Assembly: GCA_043769005.1 (NCBI GenBank)
Contig: JAYVJV010000137.1
Coordinates: forward strand, 1-11,061
Length of the DNA: 11,061 bases
Origin: JAAFIP01 sp043769005
GTDB lineage: Bacteria; Pseudomonadota; Gammaproteobacteria; Burkholderiales; Burkholderiaceae_C
Reading direction: 5' to 3'
Below are positions 1 through 6,289 of this stretch, one piece after another; within the stretch, counting starts at the first letter, position 1, and the number at the start of each line of letters is the position of its first letter. The notes beneath the pieces were generated by a model. That model did no database searches, was not told where the DNA came from, and worked only from the letters and a program-made list of their open reading frames with translations. Position numbers and translations under genes: made by a program.

Positions 1-1007
1 TGGCGATTGACTTGGGCACCGCCAACACCCTGATCTTTGTCCGCGATGTGGGCATTGTGCTGGACGAACCGTCCGTGGTGGCCATTCGCCACGAAGGCGG
101 CCCGCAGGGTAAAAAAACCATCCAGGCGGTAGGCAAAGAAGCCAAGGCCATGCTGGGTAAGGTGCCCGGCAACATCGAGGCCATCCGCCCGATGAAAGAC
201 GGTGTGATCGCCGACTTTACCGTGACCGAGCAGATGCTCAAGCAATTTATCAAAATGGTGCATCCGCGCTCGATGATGCGGCCCAGCCCGCGCATCATCA
301 TCTGCGTGCCCTGCGGCTCTACCCAGGTCGAGCGCCGCGCCATCCGCGAAAGCGCTTTGGGTGCCGGGGCCTCCGAGGTGTATTTGATCGAAGAGCCCAT
401 GGCAGCCGCCATTGGCGCAGGCTTACCCGTCAGCGAGGCCAGCGGCTCGATGGTGGTCGATATCGGTGGCGGCACCACCGAGGTGGGTGTGATCTCGCTG
501 GGCGGCATGGTCTACAAAGGCTCGGTGCGCGTGGGCGGCGACAAGTTTGACGAAGCCATCATCAACTACATCCGCCGCAACTACGGCATGCTGATTGGTG
601 AGCCCACCGCCGAGGCCATCAAAAAGAAAATTGGCAGCGCCTTTCCCGGCAGCGAAGTCAAAGAGATGGAAGTCAAGGGCCGCAACCTGTCCGAGGGTGT
701 GCCACGCAGCTTCACCATTTCTTCCAACGAAATTCTGGAAGCCCTCACCGACCCGCTGAACAACATTGTCTCCGCCGTCAAGAACGCGCTGGAGCAAACC
801 CCCCCCGAGCTGGGCGCAGATATTGCCGAGCGCGGCATGATGCTCACAGGTGGTGGCGCGCTGCTGCGCGACCTGGACCGTCTGCTGGCCGAAGAAACCG
901 GATTGCCCGTGCTGGTGGCTGAAGACCCGCTGACCTGTGTGGTGCGCGGCTGCGGTATTGCGCTGGAGCGCATGGAGCGCCTGGGTTCCATCTTTACCTC
1001 GGAATGA
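1..1007 (+). CDS. mreB: Rod shape-determining protein MreB, 5' end cut off by the window
   Basis: Actin-like ATPase that forms membrane-associated filaments and positions the elongation machinery for lateral-wall growth. The reading frame is open from the first full codon at base 3 to TGA at 1005-1007, giving 334 visible residues. MreB is usually about 347, so roughly 13 N-terminal residues lie upstream. The visible part starts with AIDLGTANT, the phosphate-1 loop. DIGGGTTE (phosphate-2 loop) is near visible residue 150, and LTGGGALL (adenosine-binding segment) is near 280. No frameshift is seen. It is the first gene of the mreBCD-mrdA cluster, and the mreC start is 19 nt downstream of its stop. 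The promoter and start codon are outside the window. The TTG at base 12 is an internal codon, not a start. Identification is very secure from the nucleotide-binding motifs and from the neighbours. Confidence 0.97.
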   Translation, partial: AIDLGTANTLIFVRDVGIVLDEPSVVAIRHEGGPQGKKTIQAVGKEAKAMLGKVPGNIEAIRPMKDGVIADFTVTEQMLKQFIKMVHPRSMMRPSPRIIICVPCGSTQVERRAIRESALGAGASEVYLIEEPMAAAIGAGLPVSEASGSMVVDIGGGTTEVGVISLGGMVYKGSVRVGGDKFDEAIINYIRRNYGMLIGEPTAEAIKKKIGSAFPGSEVKEMEVKGRNLSEGVPRSFTISSNEILEALTDPLNNIVSAVKNALEQTPPELGADIAERGMMLTGGGALLRDLDRLLAEETGLPVLVAEDPLTCVVRGCGIALERMERLGSIFTSE

Positions 1008-1016
1008 CATTAACGC

Positions 1017-1021
1017 AGGAG
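1017..1021 (+). promoter_or_regulatory. Ribosome binding site deciding the GTG start of mreC
   Basis: AGGAG lies 5 nt before GTG at 1027, an ideal Shine-Dalgarno spacing. The mreC frame is open further upstream into mreB (to an ATG at 937), but that stretch would overlap mreB and lacks such a site. Confidence 0.8.
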
Positions 1022-1026
1022 CCGCC

Positions 1027-1947
1027 GTGCCACTAGGCACTCTAGACCGTTCCCCACCTCCCTTCTTCAAACAAGGGCCGTCTGCGCTGTCCAAGCTCAT
1101 GTTTTTCAGCGCGTTGGCGCTGTTTTTGATGGTCGCAGATACGCGCTTCAAGATTACCCAGCCCCTGCGTGCCGTTGTGGCGACAGCCTTGTACCCTGCA
1201 CAATGGTTAGCCATGCGCCCAGTCCTGTTTGCGCAGGGCGGTACCGCCTATTTTGAATCCTTGCAGCAAGCCCAGCGCGCCGAAGAAGGGGCACACAAAA
1301 AACTTGCCTTGCAAGCCCAGCGCGCCTCGATGGTTGAGCAGCTTTCGCTGGAAAACGAACGCCTACGCAAACTGCTGACACTGCGCGAGCAAATTAAAAC
1401 TCCGTCGCAAGCAGCCGAGGTGTTGTACGATGCGGCCGATCCTTACACACGCCGCATCATCGTCGACAAAGGGCTGATGCAAGGGGTCAAGATCGGCTCG
1501 CCAGTCATTGATGAATCTGGTGTGCTGGGCCAGGTGACTCAGGTCTACCCCCTGGTGAGCGAGGTGACCTTGGTGATCGACCGCGAACAGGCTATTCCCG
1601 TTATGAACACCCGTACCGGTGCGCGCAGTGTGGCCTATGGCGATCCATCCACCCAGGGCGGCGGTCTCGAGCTGCGGTTTATGGCCGGGAATGCCGATGT
1701 GCAGCACGGCGATTTGCTGGCCACCAGCGGTGTCGATGGTGTGTATCCAGCAGGCCTGTCGGTCGCCCGCATCGATAAGATTGAGCGACGGGCGGATACC
1801 GGCTTTGCACGGATTTTTTGCCAACCTCTGTCCTTGATTCACAGTACCAAGCATGTCATGGTACTAGACCCTATTTCTGCACAAATACCTGCCAAACCTA
1901 TTTTAGATAATGCGCAAATAGCTTCTAAAAAAGGAGCAAATAGATGA
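1027..1947 (+). CDS. mreC: Rod shape-determining protein MreC
   Basis: Bitopic inner-membrane protein whose periplasmic part binds PBP2 and activates the elongation complex. From the GTG at 1027 it is 306 aa, within the normal MreC range. A short cytoplasmic N-terminus is followed by one membrane segment at about residues 21-37 (LSKLMFFSALALFLMVA). Next come a helical coiled-coil stretch at about 74-122 (SLENERLRKLLTLRE) and the two-barrel periplasmic domain, with GSPVIDESGVLGQV at 157-170 and TSGVDGVYPAGL at 233-244. GTG is chosen because AGGAG precedes it and because the longer frame would start inside mreB. The stop overlaps the mreD start as ATGA, which suggests translational coupling. 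The last 25 or so codons (1865-1945) are clearly AT-richer than the rest and encode a low-complexity tail, which varies in this family. Confidence 0.95.
   Translation: MPLGTLDRSPPPFFKQGPSALSKLMFFSALALFLMVADTRFKITQPLRAVVATALYPAQWLAMRPVLFAQGGTAYFESLQQAQRAEEGAHKKLALQAQRASMVEQLSLENERLRKLLTLREQIKTPSQAAEVLYDAADPYTRRIIVDKGLMQGVKIGSPVIDESGVLGQVTQVYPLVSEVTLVIDREQAIPVMNTRTGARSVAYGDPSTQGGGLELRFMAGNADVQHGDLLATSGVDGVYPAGLSVARIDKIERRADTGFARIFCQPLSLIHSTKHVMVLDPISAQIPAKPILDNAQIASKKGANR
1931..1936 (+). promoter_or_regulatory. Ribosome binding site of mreD
   Basis: AAGGAG inside the 3' end of mreC lies 7 nt before the ATG at 1944. It favours this start over the ATG two codons later at 1950. Confidence 0.75.
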
Positions 1948-2471
1948 TTATGCGTAGTGGTCAACAATTGCTTTTGCCAGCTAATTCGCTGTTTATATGG
2001 CTGAGCCTGCTGGCGGCAATGTTGCTGAATTTTTTGATTACTACAGCGCTGGGCCGTGCAGCCTGGGTGCCTGATGTGTTGGCGTTGACACTGGTATTTT
2101 GGTCGATCCATCAACCGCTGCGCATTGGTATAGGTGTGGCCTTCTTTTTTGGCTTATGCACCGATGTGCAGCATGCGGCGCTGCTGGGGCAGCATGCATT
2201 GAGCTATACCGCGCTGAGCTTTGGTGCCATTGCCATCCATCGCCGTTTGCTGTGGTTCAGTGTGCCCTCGCAGGCGCTGCAAGTGCTGCCTCTGTTTGCT
2301 GCAGCCCACGCGCTGGAGCTGGCGGTACGTATGTTGAGTGGTGGTGTTTTTCCGGGACTGGCTGTAGTGTTTGCGCCTTTACTGGAGGCATTATTGTGGC
2401 CAGTCATCTCGATCATCTTGTTGGCGCCGCAGCGCCGCGCACCCGATCCGGATGCGAATAGGCCGTTGTAA
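1944..2471 (+). CDS. mreD: Rod shape-determining protein MreD
   Basis: Small polytopic inner-membrane protein of the elongation complex and partner of MreC. It has 175 aa, close to the family norm of about 160-175. Hydrophobic segments lie at about residues 14-35, 45-70, 80-99, 110-130 and 137-160, giving about five membrane spans, with a charged proline-rich C-terminal tail. WVPDVLALTLVFW near 41-53 and GLCTDVQHAALLGQHALSY near 70-88 match the conserved P-D and G-D-G pattern of the family. Its ATG overlaps the mreC stop (ATGA). A GC-rich repeat begins 4 nt after its TAA, so transcription from mreD into mrdA must cross strong hairpins. Identity rests on position, size, topology and these motifs. 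Confidence 0.93.
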   Translation: MIMRSGQQLLLPANSLFIWLSLLAAMLLNFLITTALGRAAWVPDVLALTLVFWSIHQPLRIGIGVAFFFGLCTDVQHAALLGQHALSYTALSFGAIAIHRRLLWFSVPSQALQVLPLFAAAHALELAVRMLSGGVFPGLAVVFAPLLEALLWPVISIILLAPQRRAPDPDANRPL

Positions 2472-2475
2472 AGAT

Positions 2476-2559
2476 ATGACCCCCACGCTTGTCACTGCGT
2501 GTACTGCGCTGCCCCCCAAGGGGGTGCTCCTTGCTTGGGGCGGCCCGGCGCTGCGTCGG
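2476..2559 (+). repeat. 84-bp GC-rich dispersed repeat, tandem unit 1
   Basis: First of two head-to-tail units with an exact 84-bp period, starting ATGACCCCCACGCTTGTCAC and ending GCGCTGCGTCGG. By eye it matches unit 2 at about 77 of 84 positions, and the copy behind mmsA at about 75 of 84. It can fold into a stem-loop at 2508-2544: outer stem GCTGCCCC with GGGGCGGC, inner stem CAAGG (2517-2521) with CCTTG (2529-2533). No U-tract follows, so rho-independent termination is uncertain. Confidence 0.88.
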
Positions 2560-2643
2560 ATGACCCCCACGTTCGTCACTGCGTGTACTTCACTGCCCCC
2601 CAAGGGGGCGCTCCTTGCTGGGGGCGGCCCGGCGCAGCGTCGG
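2560..2643 (+). repeat. 84-bp GC-rich dispersed repeat, tandem unit 2
   Basis: Direct tandem copy of the preceding unit with about 7 substitutions and no indel. The same stem-loop is kept at about 2593-2628, with CTGCCCC pairing to GGGGCGG. The lack of indels keeps the mrdA frame open through the repeat, encoding an APQGGAPC.GRPGAASDD peptide pattern twice; this is judged not to be translated. Confidence 0.88.
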
Positions 2644-2680
2644 ATGACCTCCACGGTTGTCACAACGCGCGTTGCACTGC
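2644..2680 (+). repeat. Partial, diverged third unit of the 84-bp repeat
   Basis: About 28 of 37 positions match the first 37 bases of the other units (ATGACC.CCACG.TTGTCAC, then diverging). It stops before the hairpin. It ends just ahead of the mrdA ribosome binding site (GGGGA, 2683-2687). Confidence 0.6.
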
Positions 2681-2693
2681 ATGGGGATTGTCT

Positions 2694-4706
2694 ATGACCG
2701 AACTGCGCGATGTGGAAGCAGAGCTGGTGCGCTTTCGCCGCCGGGTGCTGGTGGCCAGCATTACTGTAGTGCTAGCTTTTGGCTTGTTGATTGCGCGTCT
2801 GGTCTGGCTACAGGTGTATCGCCATGACGATTTGAGCGAGCAGGCCGAGAACAACCGCACTGCGGTGGTGCCGATAGTGCCCAACCGAGGTCTGATATTG
2901 GATCGCAATGGCATTGTGTTGGCTACCAATTACTCAGCGTATACGCTGGAGATCAGCCCGTCCAAAGTGCGTAACCTGGAAGAAACGATTGACCAGCTGG
3001 GTGAAATCGTGGATATCCAGCCGCGGGATCGCAGGCGCTTTAAGAAGCTGCTGGAAGAATCCAAAAGCGTCGAGTCGCTACCCATCCGCACCCGTCTGTC
3101 TGACGAGGAGGTGGCCAAATTTGCAGCGCAACGTTTCCGCTTTACGGGCGTGGACATCAAGGCGCGACTGTTTCGCAACTACCCATTTGGCGAGCTGGCC
3201 AGCCATGTGATTGGCTATATTGGCCGTATCAACCAGCGCGAAAAAGAAGCCATCGAAGACTGGCCCGAGGAGCAGTGGATCAACTACCGGGGCACAGACT
3301 ATATCGGCAAACTGGGAGTGGAGCAAAGTTTTGAGCAGCAATTGCATGGCACCACCGGTGTGGAAGAGATGGAGACGTCGGCCGGTGGCCGCGCCGTGCG
3401 CAGGCTGGCCAGCACGCCCGCTACACCGGGCAGCATGGTGCAATTGTCGATTGACATCAAGTTACAGCAACTGATAGAGGAGATGTTTGGCGAGCGGCGC
3501 GGTGCGTTGGTGGCGTTGGATCCGCGCAATGGCGAGGTGTTGGCCTTTGTCAGCAAACCCACCTTCGACCCCAACTTGTTTGTTGAAGGTATTGACACCG
3601 AAAATTGGGCGCTGCTCAACGAGTCGATTGACAAGCCACTGCTTAACCGCGCCTTGCGCGGCACCTACCCACCCGGTTCCACCTACAAGCCCTTCATGGC
3701 CATGGCTGCGCTGGAGAGCGGCAAACGTTCGGCCTCCACCGTCATCAACGATGCAGGGTCATGGACTTTTGGCGGTCACACATTTCGCAGCCACGGCGAC
3801 GGTGGCCTGGGTCCGGTGGATCTGTACCGTAGCGTCGTTAAGTCCAGCAATGTCTACTACTATTCGCTGGCCAACGAACTGGGGGTCGATGCCATGCATG
3901 ACTTCATGAAGCCACTGGGCTTTGGCCAGCACACTGGCATTGACATACAGGGTGAGGTGCGTGGCGTACTGCCCAGTACCGACTGGAAGCGTAAGGCCTA
4001 CAAGCGTAGCGAGCAGAAAAAATGGTACGCAGGCGAGACCATTTCACTGGGCATTGGCCAGGGCTACAACACTTTCACCATGCTGCAACTGGCGCAGGCT
4101 ACGGCGGTGCTAGCCAATGCGGGTATCAAGCACAAGCCTAGGCTGGTGATAGCCACCCAGGACTCCATGCTGCGCGAGCGGGTCGCTGTGCCCGCAGAGC
4201 CGCCAGTGGACCTGGGCTACAAACGCGACCATGTGGCCACCGTACTGCAAGCCATGGTGGGCGTGACCACCGAGGGCACCTCGGCCCGGGCCTTTGCCGG
4301 AGCGGGTTACGCCAGCGGCGGTAAAACCGGCACAGCCCAAGCCGTGACGATTGGTCAAAAAGAAAAATACGACTCCCGCAAGATGGAAGAGCACCAACGC
4401 GACCACGCCCTGTACATCGCCTTTGCACCCGCCGACGCACCCCGCATTGCGATTGCGGTGATCGTGGAGAACGCCGGCTTTGGTGCCCAGCATGCCGCGC
4501 CCATTGCGCGGCGGGCTTTCGACTATTGGCTGTTGGGCCAGTACCCCAGCGAGCAAGACATGGCCGCCGTGAAAGAAGGCCAGGCCTCCACCCCCTTGGG
4601 AAAACCTCGCATCGCCAGCGAGCTGCCCTGGCCACCCAGTAGTGCCAACAGCCTGGTACCGGAAAGTTCGCAGACTATAACGGTCACGGCAACTACGCGC
4701 CCGTAA
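2694..4706 (+). CDS. mrdA: Penicillin-binding protein 2 (MrdA), elongation-specific D,D-transpeptidase
   Basis: Cross-links peptidoglycan strands in the periplasm as the transpeptidase of the elongation complex. From the ATG at 2694 it has 670 aa. A membrane anchor lies at about residues 19-40, after a short cytoplasmic N-terminus (MTELRDVEAELVRFRRR). The pedestal region includes PNRGLILDRNG at 63-73. The transpeptidase domain carries all three active-site motifs: S329-T-Y-K332 (catalytic serine), S384-S-N386 and K544-T-G546. The start at 2694 is preferred because GGGGA lies 6 nt before it and because the protein then begins like other PBP2s. The frame is open back to an ATG at 2499, but those 65 codons are the tandem repeat. 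The C-terminal 45 or so residues form a proline/serine-rich tail. It normally forms a SEDS/bPBP pair with RodA, whose gene is not adjacent here. Enzyme assignment is secure. Confidence 0.96.
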   Translation: MTELRDVEAELVRFRRRVLVASITVVLAFGLLIARLVWLQVYRHDDLSEQAENNRTAVVPIVPNRGLILDRNGIVLATNYSAYTLEISPSKVRNLEETIDQLGEIVDIQPRDRRRFKKLLEESKSVESLPIRTRLSDEEVAKFAAQRFRFTGVDIKARLFRNYPFGELASHVIGYIGRINQREKEAIEDWPEEQWINYRGTDYIGKLGVEQSFEQQLHGTTGVEEMETSAGGRAVRRLASTPATPGSMVQLSIDIKLQQLIEEMFGERRGALVALDPRNGEVLAFVSKPTFDPNLFVEGIDTENWALLNESIDKPLLNRALRGTYPPGSTYKPFMAMAALESGKRSASTVINDAGSWTFGGHTFRSHGDGGLGPVDLYRSVVKSSNVYYYSLANELGVDAMHDFMKPLGFGQHTGIDIQGEVRGVLPSTDWKRKAYKRSEQKKWYAGETISLGIGQGYNTFTMLQLAQATAVLANAGIKHKPRLVIATQDSMLRERVAVPAEPPVDLGYKRDHVATVLQAMVGVTTEGTSARAFAGAGYASGGKTGTAQAVTIGQKEKYDSRKMEEHQRDHALYIAFAPADAPRIAIAVIVENAGFGAQHAAPIARRAFDYWLLGQYPSEQDMAAVKEGQASTPLGKPRIASELPWPPSSANSLVPESSQTITVTATTRP

Positions 4707-4811
4707 CGCGACTTTGGTCACGAACCGCACGGGGTAGACTGACCTGGCTATACGTTATGGCATAGTGTGAAGTATTAAACTATGACAGTTATTCATTCAT
4801 GATCGAAATCT

Positions 4812-6086
4812 ATGACCCTTGCTGAAATAGCACTCTGGAGCGCCTGCTTGGGTATCTTTGTGCTGTGCTTTGTTTCGTCACTAGCGCAGGCGCTTGCCAC
4901 GCGCAGCTTGATAGGGCTGCAGTTAGCCGCCTTTGTCTCAGCTTTGGGGCTTTTTGTCGCGACAGGCAGTGGCTGGCTGGCGGCTATGCATACCGGACTT
5001 TCAGCTCAAGCGTTGCAAAAATTGACTTTGCTCAGCGGGCCCATCTCTGCCTGCATTGCTACCGTGGGATTGCGCCAGTTTTTGCGCGCATACCAGCGCG
5101 ATGGATGGGTTCAGGTCAGCCTGCTGGTGTCGGCTGTGGTGGCTGTTGTTTCTGCATTGGTCGTGTTTTGGCCGGATTATGCGCAGGCACTGCAATGGGT
5201 GGTGGTGGTCGATCTGGGCTGCTCAGTACTGGCGCTGGCCGTGTCATTGCGCGCTTATTGGAAAGGCGACCGTTTTGCCCGCCCCATGGCCTGGGCCTGT
5301 GTAGCGTTGATTTTTGCTGTGGTGGGTATTCATGCCATAGCCCTGCGTACTACGGAAGCCAACTTTGCTTTTCAGGCTGTGGCGGCCATCGCCATTGTTG
5401 GCTATCTGGTCGGTAGTGGCTTGGCCATCTGGCGGCGCAATACTGAATACCTGCGCATGCGCCGGGCCTTGTCGTTGCACCAGGAAAAAGACCTGCTGAC
5501 CCAGTTATGGACGGGCCAGGCCCTGGTGCAGCGGGTGGACAAAACCATTGCCCGTGCAAGGCGTAACCGCAGCACGACCGCTATCGTCTGCATCCAGGTG
5601 TTCAATGCCCCGCAGCTGCGACAGGACTTGGGCGATAACGCAGTAGAGCAACTGATCTACAACTTTGCGGCGCGGGTGCGCCATAACGCAGGTTCATCCA
5701 ACGAGCTGGGTCGTTATGACGACAACAGCTTTATCGTGGTGGTAGAAAACATCAAACAACCCAGTGCACTGCGTGCGCTGGGTTTGCGTCTGGCAGGAGG
5801 TACCCGCAGACCCTACATGATCAATCCGCGTAGCAGTTCGCCGCGCCAGTTCAGCGCCGATATTGGCATCGGCATTGCCAGGCTGGCTGTAGGTGGAGAT
5901 AGCGGTATGGTACGTTCCATGGGGTCGGATGTACAGTTTGGTATGGACGGTGTGGGTCTGGCACAAGCCGCCATGGTTGATGCCCGCGAGTTGGCTACGG
6001 CCGCGCAAAGGATGCCTTCCCGTGTGGCCATACTCGATGCTTACTCGCGCAAGGCTATAGCTATAGAAGACGCGGACTTGCTGTAA
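4812..6086 (+). CDS. 7-TM membrane protein with a degenerate GGDEF domain
   Basis: The 424-aa protein has seven hydrophobic segments at about residues 5-27, 31-58, 71-91, 99-120, 128-149, 158-178 and 187-207, then a cytoplasmic domain at about 222-395 with the layout of a GGDEF (diguanylate cyclase) domain. DLLTQLWTG at 227-235 matches the family's D.LTGL.NR start, and DIGIGIA at 350-356 matches the late S.GIA strand. The signature turn reads RYDDNSF (301-307) where active enzymes have R.GGDEF, so both glycines and the metal-binding acidic residues are lost. No RxxD inhibitory site sits upstream. Synthesis of c-di-GMP is therefore unlikely; a nucleotide-sensing or protein-binding role is inference. 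The start is ATG 4812 by length and frame, though no good Shine-Dalgarno site is visible. It lies 105 nt after mrdA on the same strand and may be co-transcribed. The ligand of the 7-TM part is unknown. Confidence 0.82.
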   Translation: MTLAEIALWSACLGIFVLCFVSSLAQALATRSLIGLQLAAFVSALGLFVATGSGWLAAMHTGLSAQALQKLTLLSGPISACIATVGLRQFLRAYQRDGWVQVSLLVSAVVAVVSALVVFWPDYAQALQWVVVVDLGCSVLALAVSLRAYWKGDRFARPMAWACVALIFAVVGIHAIALRTTEANFAFQAVAAIAIVGYLVGSGLAIWRRNTEYLRMRRALSLHQEKDLLTQLWTGQALVQRVDKTIARARRNRSTTAIVCIQVFNAPQLRQDLGDNAVEQLIYNFAARVRHNAGSSNELGRYDDNSFIVVVENIKQPSALRALGLRLAGGTRRPYMINPRSSSPRQFSADIGIGIARLAVGGDSGMVRSMGSDVQFGMDGVGLAQAAMVDARELATAAQRMPSRVAILDAYSRKAIAIEDADLL

Positions 6087-6123
6087 ACAAGCCGTCCATT
6101 TCGACACAAAGCCCAACAAAAAA

Positions 6124-6147
6124 GCCAACCGGTTAGGTTGGCCTTTT
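6124..6147. terminator. Hairpin terminator between convergent genes
   Basis: GCCAACC (6124-6130), a 5-nt loop GGTTA, GGTTGGC (6136-6142) and then CTTTT. An A-run lies on the other side, so the structure can work in both directions. It sits 37 nt after the GGDEF-like gene and downstream of the oppositely directed GMC gene. Confidence 0.8.
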
Positions 6148-6289
6148 GATGATGTGCAAAGCAGCCGATATGCTGCTGTGGAATTCTTTGTCTCCTCAAG
6201 CCCTCAAGTTCGGCGTGCCAAACAGAAGTAGAGAAATTGTAACGAAGCTGACCCGTACGGGCATCAGTACTTTCCCTTTGCAGTAATTT

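Noticed and set aside
423..1214. Long minus-strand open frame across mreB/mreC
   Set aside because: It is antisense to mreB and mreC, has low-complexity H/A/G-rich content and no family motifs; GC-rich codon bias on the other strand explains it.
2476..2680. CRISPR-like array
   Set aside because: The units are contiguous 84-bp tandem copies without spacers, and there are no cas genes.
4714..4740. Promoter for the GGDEF-like gene (TTGGTC, 15-nt spacer, TAGACT)
   Set aside because: Both boxes are weak and the spacing is short; several equally poor pairs exist in the same gap, so no promoter is called.
6161..6176. Second hairpin GCAGC-CGATAT-GCTGC after the terminator
   Set aside because: The stem is only 5 bp with no U-tract, so it is not convincing as a separate terminator.
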